NCBI GenBank assembly: GCA_022563315.1
Contig: JADFNO010000011.1
Span: 1-41,025, forward strand
Direction of reading: 5' to 3'
Length of the DNA stretch: 41,025 nt
DNA from: Planctomycetota bacterium
GTDB lineage: Bacteria; Planctomycetota; Phycisphaerae; Phycisphaerales; SM1A02
A model generated the notes under the pieces. That model worked only from the letters and a program-made list of their open reading frames with translations. It made no database searches and was not told the origin of the DNA. A program made the position numbers and the translations under genes. Below, piece after piece: positions 22,425 through 29,912 of this stretch (position 1 is its first letter; every line of letters begins with the position of its first letter).

Positions 22425-24049
22425 ATATCGCTCAGTTCCACACTCGCGACGCTCAAGATTCCGGGGGCGGCGCGCAGTTCATCGAGCAATTCAGCCGTGG
22501 GCGCTTCGTCGAGTTTGAGGATCATCAACGCGATCGTCTTGTCGGTTGCGCTGTCAGTCTTACGTCCGATCACCATCTCCGCGATGTTCACGTTGGCGTT
22601 GCCGAAGAGTTGGCCGACCAGGCCGATGCGGCCCGGCTGATCGTTGTTGGTGAGCAGGACCATGTGGCCGGCGGGGATCATGTCCATCGCATAGCCGTCG
22701 AGGTTGGTGATGCGCGGCAGGTCGTCTTCGTAGATCGCCCCCTGAACGCGGTGAGAAAAGACTCCCGTCCCCTTTGTTTGGAGTTGGATTGCGAGGCGGT
22801 CCTCGCCGTGGTCGGCGGCGATGATCGTCTGCATGTCGATATGACGTTGCTCGGCGATCAGCGCCGCATTGATGACATTGACCGGTTCGTCGAGGTGACG
22901 CCCCAGCAACTGGGCCAGTGTGTACCGGGCGATCGTGTCCGCCGGTCCCGCCAGGGCCTCGCCGCGCACGGTGATGCGCACCGAGTGCAGCGGCTCGCGC
23001 CCGACCACAGCGTCCAGCAGCGCGATCATCCGCGCGCCAAGGTCGACAAACGCTTGCTGGCGATCCGTGAGATCAAAGCTTAATCCGCCGACATTCACAG
23101 CGCCGCTCATCCCCTCGCCGCGGAGATAGGTCACCAGCGCGCGACACGCCTCGACCGCCACGGCTTCTTGGGCCTCGACAGTTGACGCACCCAAATGCGG
23201 CGTGGTCAGGATTTTGGGGTGATTGCGCAGCGGACTGTCCGGCGGCGGCGGCTCCTGCTCGTACACATCAAGCGCTGCCCCGCCGCATTGCCCGGACTCC
23301 AATGCCCCAAGGAGGGCCGATTCATCGACGATCCCGCCGCGCGAGGCGTTGACGACGAGAATGCCCCGTTTGGCCTTGGCGAACGTCGCGGCATTCAGCA
23401 TTCCCGCGGTCACGTCGGTCTTGGGGACGTGGAAGCTGACAATATCCACCCGGCTGAGCAGGTCGTCGAAGGTGTCAACCAAAGGCACCTGTCCGTCCAG
23501 GGTCGACTTGGCGTTGATCATCGGGTCGTGGGCGATCACCTTCATGCCGAAGGAGAGCGCACGCTGGGCAAGGGTGCGGCCGATGCGACCGATGCCGACG
23601 ACCCCCAACGTCTTGCCTTGAAGTTGACTGCCGATGAACTTGCTGCGGTCCCATCCACCGGCGGCGATCGCGGCATGGGCCGGGGCGATGTTGCGAGCCA
23701 GCGCGATCATCAGGGCAAAGGCGTGCTCGGCCGTGGTGACGGTGCTGGCGGAGGCGGCGTTCATGACCGCAATACCCAATCGGGTGGCGGTCGGAAGGTC
23801 GATGTTGTCGACGCCGACGCCCGCCCGGACAATCGCCCGCAGCCGACATTCACCACCGGCGGCGCACTGCCCAAGGACATCGGCGGTGATCTGGACGGCC
23901 GATCGCACCACCACGCCCTCGTGCGATCGCAGGGCGGCGGCAAGTTCAGCGCCCGCCAGCCCGGTCTGGACGGTCAGTTGGACATCGTCCTGGGCCTGGA
24001 GGAAGGCTGCCCCTTCGTCTGCGAGTTTGTCGGCGATGAGGATTCGCAT
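22421..24049 (-). CDS. serA: D-3-phosphoglycerate dehydrogenase
   Basis: 542 residues, the long SerA type: substrate-binding and Rossmann domain (GVVGIGRIGRTLAQRALSFGMKVIAHDP), catalytic Arg, Glu and His in NASRGGIVDESAL, LDVYEQEPPP and TPHLGASTVEAQEA, then an intervening domain (about 320-460) and a C-terminal ACT domain (LLTNNDQPGRIGLVGQLFGNANVNIAEMVIGR). It makes 3-phosphohydroxypyruvate, the first step of serine synthesis; ACT domains usually give serine feedback. Divergent from rpsO. Confidence 0.96.
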   Translation of the reverse strand: MRILIADKLADEGAAFLQAQDDVQLTVQTGLAGAELAAALRSHEGVVVRSAVQITADVLGQCAAGGECRLRAIVRAGVGVDNIDLPTATRLGIAVMNAASASTVTTAEHAFALMIALARNIAPAHAAIAAGGWDRSKFIGSQLQGKTLGVVGIGRIGRTLAQRALSFGMKVIAHDPMINAKSTLDGQVPLVDTFDDLLSRVDIVSFHVPKTDVTAGMLNAATFAKAKRGILVVNASRGGIVDESALLGALESGQCGGAALDVYEQEPPPPDSPLRNHPKILTTPHLGASTVEAQEAVAVEACRALVTYLRGEGMSGAVNVGGLSFDLTDRQQAFVDLGARMIALLDAVVGREPLHSVRITVRGEALAGPADTIARYTLAQLLGRHLDEPVNVINAALIAEQRHIDMQTIIAADHGEDRLAIQLQTKGTGVFSHRVQGAIYEDDLPRITNLDGYAMDMIPAGHMVLLTNNDQPGRIGLVGQLFGNANVNIAEMVIGRKTDSATDKTIALMILKLDEAPTAELLDELRAAPGILSVASVELSDI

Positions 24050-24127
24050 CCGATTCTTCCAGGAAAGCCACGCCGGCGGGTACGCTTGTGGCCCCCCAAG
24101 CCGTGGTCAGGCCTGCTGGGGGCCGCC

Positions 24128-24157
24128 TTGGACGACCTGCACCAAACTGGCTAGAAT
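24128..24157 (+). promoter_or_regulatory. Candidate promoter for rpsO(-pnp)
   Basis: TTGGAC (24128-24133), 18-base spacer, TAGAAT (24152-24157), 46 bases before rpsO. AGAGGA precedes the rpsO start. Confidence 0.5.
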
Positions 24158-24203
24158 AGCGGCTTCCAAGACCACGCGTGCCTATTGAGAGGAAACGACG
24201 ACG

Positions 24204-24473
24204 ATGACGATCGCCGCCGAAGCAAGAACGCAGTTGATTCAGGACTACCAACGCAAGGAGGGGGATTCCGGATCCCCCGAGGTGCAGATCGCGATCCTGA
24301 CCCACCGCATCCGTGGCCTGACCGATCACCTGCAAACCCACAAGCACGACTACGCCTCACAGCGAGGTCTGGTGCTGATGGTCGGTAAACGAAACCGTTT
24401 GTTGCGGTATATCGCACGAACGAGGCACGACGATTATCAAGCGTTGATCAAGCGACTCGGCTTGCGGAAGTAA
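24204..24473 (+). CDS. rpsO: 30S ribosomal protein S15
   Basis: 89 residues, exact uS15 length. Signature GDSGSPEVQIAILTHRIRGLTDHLQTHKHDYASQRGLVLMVGKRNRLLRYI. It binds the 16S rRNA central domain. Followed by pnp after 191 bases, the order conserved across bacteria. Confidence 0.97.
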   Translation: MTIAAEARTQLIQDYQRKEGDSGSPEVQIAILTHRIRGLTDHLQTHKHDYASQRGLVLMVGKRNRLLRYIARTRHDDYQALIKRLGLRK

Positions 24474-24664
24474 GCCGGATCAGTTTTTGTCGGGCGACGG
24501 ACCGGCGATTAGGTGGCAGTAGGCAAGCCACAGTCTTGTTGGGCGAGAACCAGCGTCTGGGGACTGTTGTTTGCCTCCTGCCTCTTAGAAGTCGGCGGCC
24601 GTAAAGAAATATGACCTGCGCGGAGAATCCGTGCGGGGTGACTTCTACTAGAGGTAGACAAGCG

Positions 24665-26839
24665 ATGGCATATGTTTGTGTAGAGCGGGAAATCGGGGGC
24701 CGAACGTTCAAAATCGAAACCGGGAAGGTCGCCAGGCTCGCCAGCGGTGCGGTCATGGCCACCTACGCTGACACCACGGTTCTCACGACGGCGATGCGGG
24801 CCGATCCTCGACCGGGATTGGACTTTTTTCCGCTTCAGTGCGATTACCGCGAGAAGCTCGGGGCCGGCGGAAAGTTCCCCGGTGGTTTTCGTAAGCGCGA
24901 GGGTCCGCCCAACGAAAAAGAAATCCTCACGATGCGGATGATGGACCGTCCGATTCGGCCGTTGTTCCCCGACGGATTTATCGACGAGGTCCAGATCCAA
25001 GCGTGGGTTCTCAGTCACGATGGACAAAACGACGCTGATATGGTTGCGTGCACGGCAGCATCGGCGGCGCTGTGCTTGACCGATGCCCCGTTCCAAGGAC
25101 CGGTGGCTACCGTCCGCGTGGGTCGGATTATCACCGACGATGGCGAGAAGTTCATCATCAATCCCACGCATGCCCAGATGGAGTTCTCCGATCTGGACCT
25201 CGTGCTCTCCGGCCACGCCGACGGCTTGAACATGATCGAGATCGGCGCGGCGGAAGTACCGGAGGCGGATGTGCTGGAGGCGATTCGCATGGGGTACGAG
25301 GAGGGCATCAAGCCGCTCCTTGAAATGCAACAGGAACTCATGGAGAAAGTCGGGGCTACGGACAAGGTGGTCGGCGAGCTGCGGGTTCCGCCGGACGATG
25401 TCGTGGAGCAGGTCAAGAATCTCGCCGGTGACGAGATGGCCAAGCTACGGCAGATTCACAGCAAGCAGGAGCGCAATGACGCCATCGACGCGCTCCGCGA
25501 TCGGATGATCGAAGAAAACTTTGCGATCCCGGAGGGGGTTGCATATTCCGAGCATCTTGCGGCCGAGAAGCGTCAGTCTCACGCTAAGGAAGCGTTCCGC
25601 AAACTGGAGAAAAAGACCGCGCACCGTCTTATCGCGGAAAACGGTACGCGCGCCGATGGTCGAGCGGCGACGGAGATTCGTCCGCTTGAGATGGAAGTCG
25701 GCCTGCTCCCGCGAACGCACGGTTCAGCGTTCTTCCAGCGCGGGGAGACGCAATCGATCGTTACCTGCGTACTTGGCACGACGCGTAACGAACAGATTGT
25801 TGACGGGTTGATGCCCGAGTATGCCAAGAAGTTTTATCTGCATTACAACTTCCCGCCGTTCTGCATAGGCGAGGCCGGTCGCATCATGGGGCCGGGCCGG
25901 CGCGAAATTGGTCACGGTGCGTTGGCGGAACGATCGTTGCTCGCCGTGCTGCCCGAACTCGACGAGTTTCCATATACGGTTCGACTCGTCAGTGACATTA
26001 CCGAGTCCAACGGCTCATCGTCGATGGCTTCGGTCTGCGGCGGATGTCTCGCGTTGATGGACGCCGGCGTGCCGATCAAGGCCACCTGTGCGGGAATCTC
26101 CATCGGGCGGTTCACTGCGGCGGATGGGAAAATCACGCACGTCACCGACATCATCGGCGAGGAAGATTTCTTCGGCGAAATGGACTTCAAGGTCTCGGGA
26201 ACGCGCGATGGAATCACCGGCATACAGCTCGACCTCAAAGCCCGCGGCCTGCAAATCGACGAGATCACGACGATCCTGGAGCAGGCGCGCAAGGGTCGGT
26301 TGGAACTGATCGAAAAAATGGAAGCGGTTCTGCCAGGCCCCAGGGCTGAGCTTTCACCATACGCGCCGCGAATCATCTCCGTGATGATTGATCCGGAAAA
26401 GATCGGCAAGCTCATCGGGCCCGGCGGAAAGACGATCCGCGGCATCCAGGAGCGCACCGGGGCCACGATCGACGTGGCCGAGGACGGCACCGTGCTCATC
26501 GCGGCCGTCGATGGCGAAGCCGGCGCCAGAGCCAAGGCCGAGGTCGAAGCGTTGGCCGCAGAGATCAAGGTCGGCACGATCTACGAAGGCGACGTCGTCT
26601 CCATCAAGGACTTCGGCGCGTTTATCGAAATCGCCCCGGGAACCGACGGCTTGTGCCACATCTCCGAGTTGGCGGACGGCTACGTGAAATCCGTCAGTGA
26701 CGAAGTCAAGCTCGGCGATCGCATCAAGGTGAAAGTGATCAGCGTCGACGACACCGGCCGGATCAAGCTCTCTCGCCGCGCGGCCCTCGCCGACCAGAAG
26801 AAACCGGACGAGAAGAAAGAGCCGGTCGGCGCGTCGTAG
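24665..26839 (+). CDS. pnp: Polyribonucleotide nucleotidyltransferase (PNPase)
   Basis: 724 residues from ATG 24665 (MAYVCVEREIGGRTFKIETGKVARLASGAVMATYADTTVLTTA), preferred over the in-frame ATG 24611. Two RNase PH domains (about 10-145 and 325-550), an all-alpha linker, a KH domain (ISVMIDPEKIGKLIGPGGKTIRGIQERTGATIDV) and a C-terminal S1 domain (GTIYEGDVVSIKDFGAFIEIAPGTDGLCHISEL). It performs phosphorolytic 3'-5' RNA decay, in the cytoplasm. A small hairpin TCTAC-TAGAG-GTAGA just before the start contains the AGAGG ribosome-binding site in its loop. A strong family-2 hairpin with a T-rich tail follows the gene. Confidence 0.97.
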   Translation: MAYVCVEREIGGRTFKIETGKVARLASGAVMATYADTTVLTTAMRADPRPGLDFFPLQCDYREKLGAGGKFPGGFRKREGPPNEKEILTMRMMDRPIRPLFPDGFIDEVQIQAWVLSHDGQNDADMVACTAASAALCLTDAPFQGPVATVRVGRIITDDGEKFIINPTHAQMEFSDLDLVLSGHADGLNMIEIGAAEVPEADVLEAIRMGYEEGIKPLLEMQQELMEKVGATDKVVGELRVPPDDVVEQVKNLAGDEMAKLRQIHSKQERNDAIDALRDRMIEENFAIPEGVAYSEHLAAEKRQSHAKEAFRKLEKKTAHRLIAENGTRADGRAATEIRPLEMEVGLLPRTHGSAFFQRGETQSIVTCVLGTTRNEQIVDGLMPEYAKKFYLHYNFPPFCIGEAGRIMGPGRREIGHGALAERSLLAVLPELDEFPYTVRLVSDITESNGSSSMASVCGGCLALMDAGVPIKATCAGISIGRFTAADGKITHVTDIIGEEDFFGEMDFKVSGTRDGITGIQLDLKARGLQIDEITTILEQARKGRLELIEKMEAVLPGPRAELSPYAPRIISVMIDPEKIGKLIGPGGKTIRGIQERTGATIDVAEDGTVLIAAVDGEAGARAKAEVEALAAEIKVGTIYEGDVVSIKDFGAFIEIAPGTDGLCHISELADGYVKSVSDEVKLGDRIKVKVISVDDTGRIKLSRRAALADQKKPDEKKEPVGAS

Positions 26840-26865
26840 TACACTGACACAACATGAATGGGTGC

Positions 26866-26910
26866 CATGCTTCGACTCCGGTCCGCCGGAGCGAAGCATG
26901 TTTTGATTTT
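26866..26910 (+). terminator. TCCG-loop hairpin family, copy 2, acting as pnp terminator
   Basis: CATGCTTCG-A-CTCCGG-TCCG-CCGGAG-CGAAGCATG (26866-26900) followed by TTTTGATTTT. Two stem pairs differ from the copy at 19744, each with the matching change on the other arm. Confidence 0.8.
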
Positions 26911-26936
26911 CGGGGTAACGGGACCTTCGACGCCTC

Positions 26937-26964
26937 CATGCTTCACCCCTCGGGATGAAGCATG
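26937..26964. repeat. Related CATGCTTCA hairpin
   Basis: CATGCTTCA (26937-26945), 10-base loop CCCCTCGGGA, TGAAGCATG (26956-26964). The outer stem matches copy 2, but the inner part is different. The longest possible kinase start (ATG 26962) lies inside this hairpin. Confidence 0.7.
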
Positions 26965-27009
26965 ACGCCGTCACTTGTCATTCCAACGCATCGCGGCGAA
27001 TATGACCGT

Positions 27010-27885
27010 ATGGACTGGCTATGGTGGACATCGCTGGGACTCGTCATCGGAGCGGCGGCCATGGCGCCGATCATGCGCATCCTACTGCGACGAGCAAGAT
27101 ACCGCGCCCGTCTGGCGGAGCGACGAGCCCGGGATGCCGAGCGCCTGGCGGAGCTGGGCTCGATGACCGGCGGCCTGGCGCACGAGATCAAGAACCCGCT
27201 GTCGACAATCGGACTCAATGCCCAACTCCTGGCCGAGGCGATCGGCGAGGCCGAGCTTCCCACCGAGCAGCGTGATCGGCTTCTGCGCCGGATCGACGCC
27301 CTGTCGCGCGAGATCGATCGCCTGCGGACGATCCTGACCGACTTCCTTCAGTTCGCCGGGCGGGTGCGGCTTGATCCGGAGCCGCATGACCTGGCGAAGG
27401 TGGTGTCCGAGCTGTGCGACTTCTTCCAACCGCAGTGTGATCAGAACGCCATCGTGTTACGGACGCAGTTACCGTCCGAGCCGGTGCCGGTGCGCGTCGA
27501 TGAGAATCTGTTCAAGCAAGCGCTGCTGAACCTGATGATCAACGCGACGCAGGTGATGAAGGCCGAGGCGTCCGGCGCTGCGGGGGACGACCAACCCCAA
27601 GCGGTCGCCGGCGAGCTGATGTTGCGGGTCGAAGCGGACGACCACGAAGCGCGCGTTCACGTGATCGACACGGGCCCGGGCATCGAGCCGGCGCGCCTTG
27701 ACGAAATCTTCCGGCCGTACGTTTCGCACCACGCCGGCGGAACCGGCTTGGGTCTGCCCACGGCGAGGCGAATCATCGAGGAGCACGGCGGTCAGTTGGC
27801 GGTTCACTCCGAACCCGGCCGAGGCAGCGATTTCGTGATTCACTTACCGCGCGAGAAAATGGGACATTCTACTTTTCCAGAATAG
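27010..27885 (+). CDS. Membrane-bound sensor histidine kinase, short sensor
   Basis: 291 residues from ATG 27010 (MDWLWWTSLGLVIGAAAMAPIMRILL, one membrane helix); ATG 26962 is a longer option but overlaps a hairpin. Then a coiled linker, HisKA with phospho-acceptor His58 (GGLAHEIKNPLSTI) and a HATPase_c domain with N box (NLMINATQVM), G1 box (DTGPGIEPARLDEIF) and G2 box (GGTGLGLPTARRIIEEHGG). There is almost no periplasmic sensor, so the signal is probably membrane or cytoplasmic. The last codons and stop are supplied by the family-3 palindrome (GHSTFPE). The convergent REC-ANTAR gene is a possible partner. Confidence 0.9.
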   Translation: MDWLWWTSLGLVIGAAAMAPIMRILLRRARYRARLAERRARDAERLAELGSMTGGLAHEIKNPLSTIGLNAQLLAEAIGEAELPTEQRDRLLRRIDALSREIDRLRTILTDFLQFAGRVRLDPEPHDLAKVVSELCDFFQPQCDQNAIVLRTQLPSEPVPVRVDENLFKQALLNLMINATQVMKAEASGAAGDDQPQAVAGELMLRVEADDHEARVHVIDTGPGIEPARLDEIFRPYVSHHAGGTGLGLPTARRIIEEHGGQLAVHSEPGRGSDFVIHLPREKMGHSTFPE

Positions 27886-27897
27886 TAGAACGTCCTC
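27861..27897. repeat. Hairpin family GGGGACGTTCT, copy 2, reversed
   Basis: GGGACATTCTACT (27861-27873) pairs with AGTAGAACGTCCT (27884-27896). Its reverse complement reads GAGGACGTTCTACT...AAAAGTAGAATGTCCC, close to the element at 16781-16822. It lies between two convergent genes and includes the stop of the kinase; TTTTT follows. Confidence 0.8.
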
Positions 27898-27900
27898 TTT

Positions 27901-28578
27901 TTACTCGGCTACGAGCAGGGTCATGTTCTCCAGGATCGACCGGGCGATGTCCACCAGCGGTCGGCGCGTGTCTCGGGCCTGTTTCTGAAGGAGTTTCATC
28001 GCTTGGGGCTCCGAGACTTGCTTGTGCTTGACGATGAGCCACTTGGCCTGTTCGATCGTCTTGCGGTCTTCCAATCGTCGTTTGAGCGCGGCGATCTCTT
28101 CGTCCTGGCGGAGGTGCGCCTGGAATCTTCCCCAGGCGATCTCTAGGCATACTCGAATCTGATCCTGACTGGCGGGCTTGAGCAAGAACCCGAACACGCC
28201 GGCCTGAGCCGCGGTCGAGACGTACTCGGGGTCCGAATACGCTGAGAGAATGACCACCGGGACGTGTAACTCCCGAAATACGATGGCCGCGGCCTCGAGG
28301 CCGTTGCAGTTGGGCATGCGAACGTCCAGCAGCGCCAGGTCGGGCGGATCGCGGCGGCACAACTCGATGGCTTCGAGCCCGTCGCCGGCGGTTCCGACGA
28401 CGGTATATCCCAGCCCCGTCAAACTACTGCTGATCCCCGCCGCAACCAGGTGCTCGTCGTCAGCTACGAGCACACGCGTCAAGCGTACGTCCCGCTCGTC
28501 CGTTCGGCGCGCGAACAGCTGCGATTGCGATGCCACTTTCCCTGAACAAGCACCAGCCGCCATGACCGGGGCCTCCAT
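27901..28578 (-). CDS. Response regulator with REC and ANTAR (RNA-binding antiterminator) domains
   Basis: 225 residues from ATG 28578; the conserved part starts near residue 34, so a shorter start (for example TTG at LTRVLVADDE) is possible. REC domain: acidic pair Asp40-Asp41, phospho-acceptor Asp85 (LALLDVRMPN), Lys134 (FLLKPAS). ANTAR domain at about 155-222 (IAALKRRLEDRKTIEQAKWLIVKHKQVSEPQAMKLLQKQARDTRRPLVDIARSIL), which binds paired hexaloop hairpins in RNA leaders and prevents termination, often of nitrogen or ethanolamine genes. No such target is seen nearby. Convergent with the histidine kinase. Confidence 0.92.
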   Translation of the reverse strand: MEAPVMAAGACSGKVASQSQLFARRTDERDVRLTRVLVADDEHLVAAGISSSLTGLGYTVVGTAGDGLEAIELCRRDPPDLALLDVRMPNCNGLEAAAIVFRELHVPVVILSAYSDPEYVSTAAQAGVFGFLLKPASQDQIRVCLEIAWGRFQAHLRQDEEIAALKRRLEDRKTIEQAKWLIVKHKQVSEPQAMKLLQKQARDTRRPLVDIARSILENMTLLVAE

Positions 28579-28681
28579 CCCCGGACCGTGATGAGGGCGT
28601 AGAAGGCGGGATTCGTGGGCCGCGTGGATCGGTCATGGATCCGATGCGACGGGAAACAGGGTATCGGCCATCGACGCAGAT

Positions 28682-29860
28682 TCAATCCAAGAAATCGCGC
28701 TCCTCCAGCCGCTGCGGGACATACGTCTCGGTGACGTACGAAATGTCTTTGGTAATGAGCGATTCAACTTCCATTTTGAAACCGTTGGCTAACATCCGCT
28801 CGATCTCCCGCTGCCACGGTTTCTTGTCTACGAACCACGGGTACTCTGCGATCTGCTGGGCTCGTGTGATATCACGATCGGTCAATGTGATCTTCACATC
28901 GTCGCTCAGTTCACATCGCTCATAGTCCTGGGCGCGGATGCCTATGAACTTCGCATCGGGTACGGCCATTCGCTGACTCTCGAACGCCAGATTGATCGAG
29001 CCCTGCTTGATGACGCTGTAGATGTAGTGCCCCCAGGGATCGCAATCCAACAGGCAGTAGATCGGCAGCCCCAGCTCCTCGTGCAGCCGGCGCAACAATC
29101 GCCGAACACCTCGCGGCGGCTGGCCTCCGCCTTCGGTCAGGATGCAGTTGTGCGTCTGCCAGAACCTATCCTCGTTGAACCGGCTCCAGATAGTGTTTTT
29201 CTCGACATGCAAGACGAACTTGGCTTCGCATTTCTTGAATTGGATGATGCTGGGCTCGCAGATGCTTGGGATCGAGTATCCGCCTGAGCCCATGCGCCGG
29301 CAGTCGATCTCGTCGCCGGAGTCGATGAGGGTGATGTTGCCGGCGATCGTTCCGGCCTTTCTCGCATAAACGTGAAGCTCCTCCCGCAGCGCCCCGAGTG
29401 AAACTTCGAGGTCCTCCAGGACTGGGTCGGACTCACTTTGATCGTTGAATGTCTTTTCGTTGGTTCCCTCGATGGTGTGCAAACTCTTGTAGTACATTCC
29501 ACGAAGGCTGAGCGTCTTGCCCGCCTCGATCAGGTCTTTGCACCCGTCCGCGAGCAGGACCGTCTGCATGAATTTCTTGGCCATGGAGAGGTTGAACAGG
29601 TTCCGCCGTTGCGCGTTGGATCCCATCTCCAAGATGCGCTTGGACTTGTTGAACTTTGTGTTGGAGACGGTCCGCATCGGGATATCGACGTGCGGATCGC
29701 GCTGCGCGAGGCTGGACTTGACGATCGCCTCGCCCAGTTCGTCGATCTTCATCAGCGTTTTCTTGTCGCGGTCCTTGGTGACGGTCGCTGAACTGCCGGG
29801 GGTGGTCCGGGGGCTGGTGGACTTCATGGTCGGCGTTTTCTTCGATCTCTGTTTGGCCAT
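28682..29860 (-). CDS. top6A: DNA topoisomerase VI subunit A (Spo11-like)
   Basis: 392 residues from ATG 29860 (MAKQRSKKTP); the frame stays open upstream into the top6B 3' end without conservation. Winged-helix 5Y-CAP domain with the catalytic tyrosine at Tyr123 or Tyr124 (LSLRGMYYKS), then a TOPRIM domain with Glu in HVEKNTIW and the DxD motif in LLDCDPWGHYIYS. With subunit B it makes an A2B2 type IIB topoisomerase that passes DNA duplexes using ATP. The family is archaeal and plant; bacterial copies are patchy. The first 45 residues are a basic, Ser/Thr-rich extension. Lies 52 bases after top6B on the same strand. Confidence 0.95.
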   Translation of the reverse strand: MAKQRSKKTPTMKSTSPRTTPGSSATVTKDRDKKTLMKIDELGEAIVKSSLAQRDPHVDIPMRTVSNTKFNKSKRILEMGSNAQRRNLFNLSMAKKFMQTVLLADGCKDLIEAGKTLSLRGMYYKSLHTIEGTNEKTFNDQSESDPVLEDLEVSLGALREELHVYARKAGTIAGNITLIDSGDEIDCRRMGSGGYSIPSICEPSIIQFKKCEAKFVLHVEKNTIWSRFNEDRFWQTHNCILTEGGGQPPRGVRRLLRRLHEELGLPIYCLLDCDPWGHYIYSVIKQGSINLAFESQRMAVPDAKFIGIRAQDYERCELSDDVKITLTDRDITRAQQIAEYPWFVDKKPWQREIERMLANGFKMEVESLITKDISYVTETYVPQRLEERDFLD

Positions 29861-29912
29861 GGATCGTCGCTCGTAAGGGGTATGGGCGCCGCTTGCGTCT
29901 TGGGGCCGGCCG

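Noticed and set aside
22283-24154. Two long plus-strand frames (266 and 319 codons)
   Set aside because: Antisense to serA in a GC-rich region; no start signal or recognisable domain.
24512-24600. Possible decayed heptamers and inverted GGCAGTAGGC / GCCTCCTGCC segments before pnp
   Set aside because: Matches are too weak and short to separate from chance.
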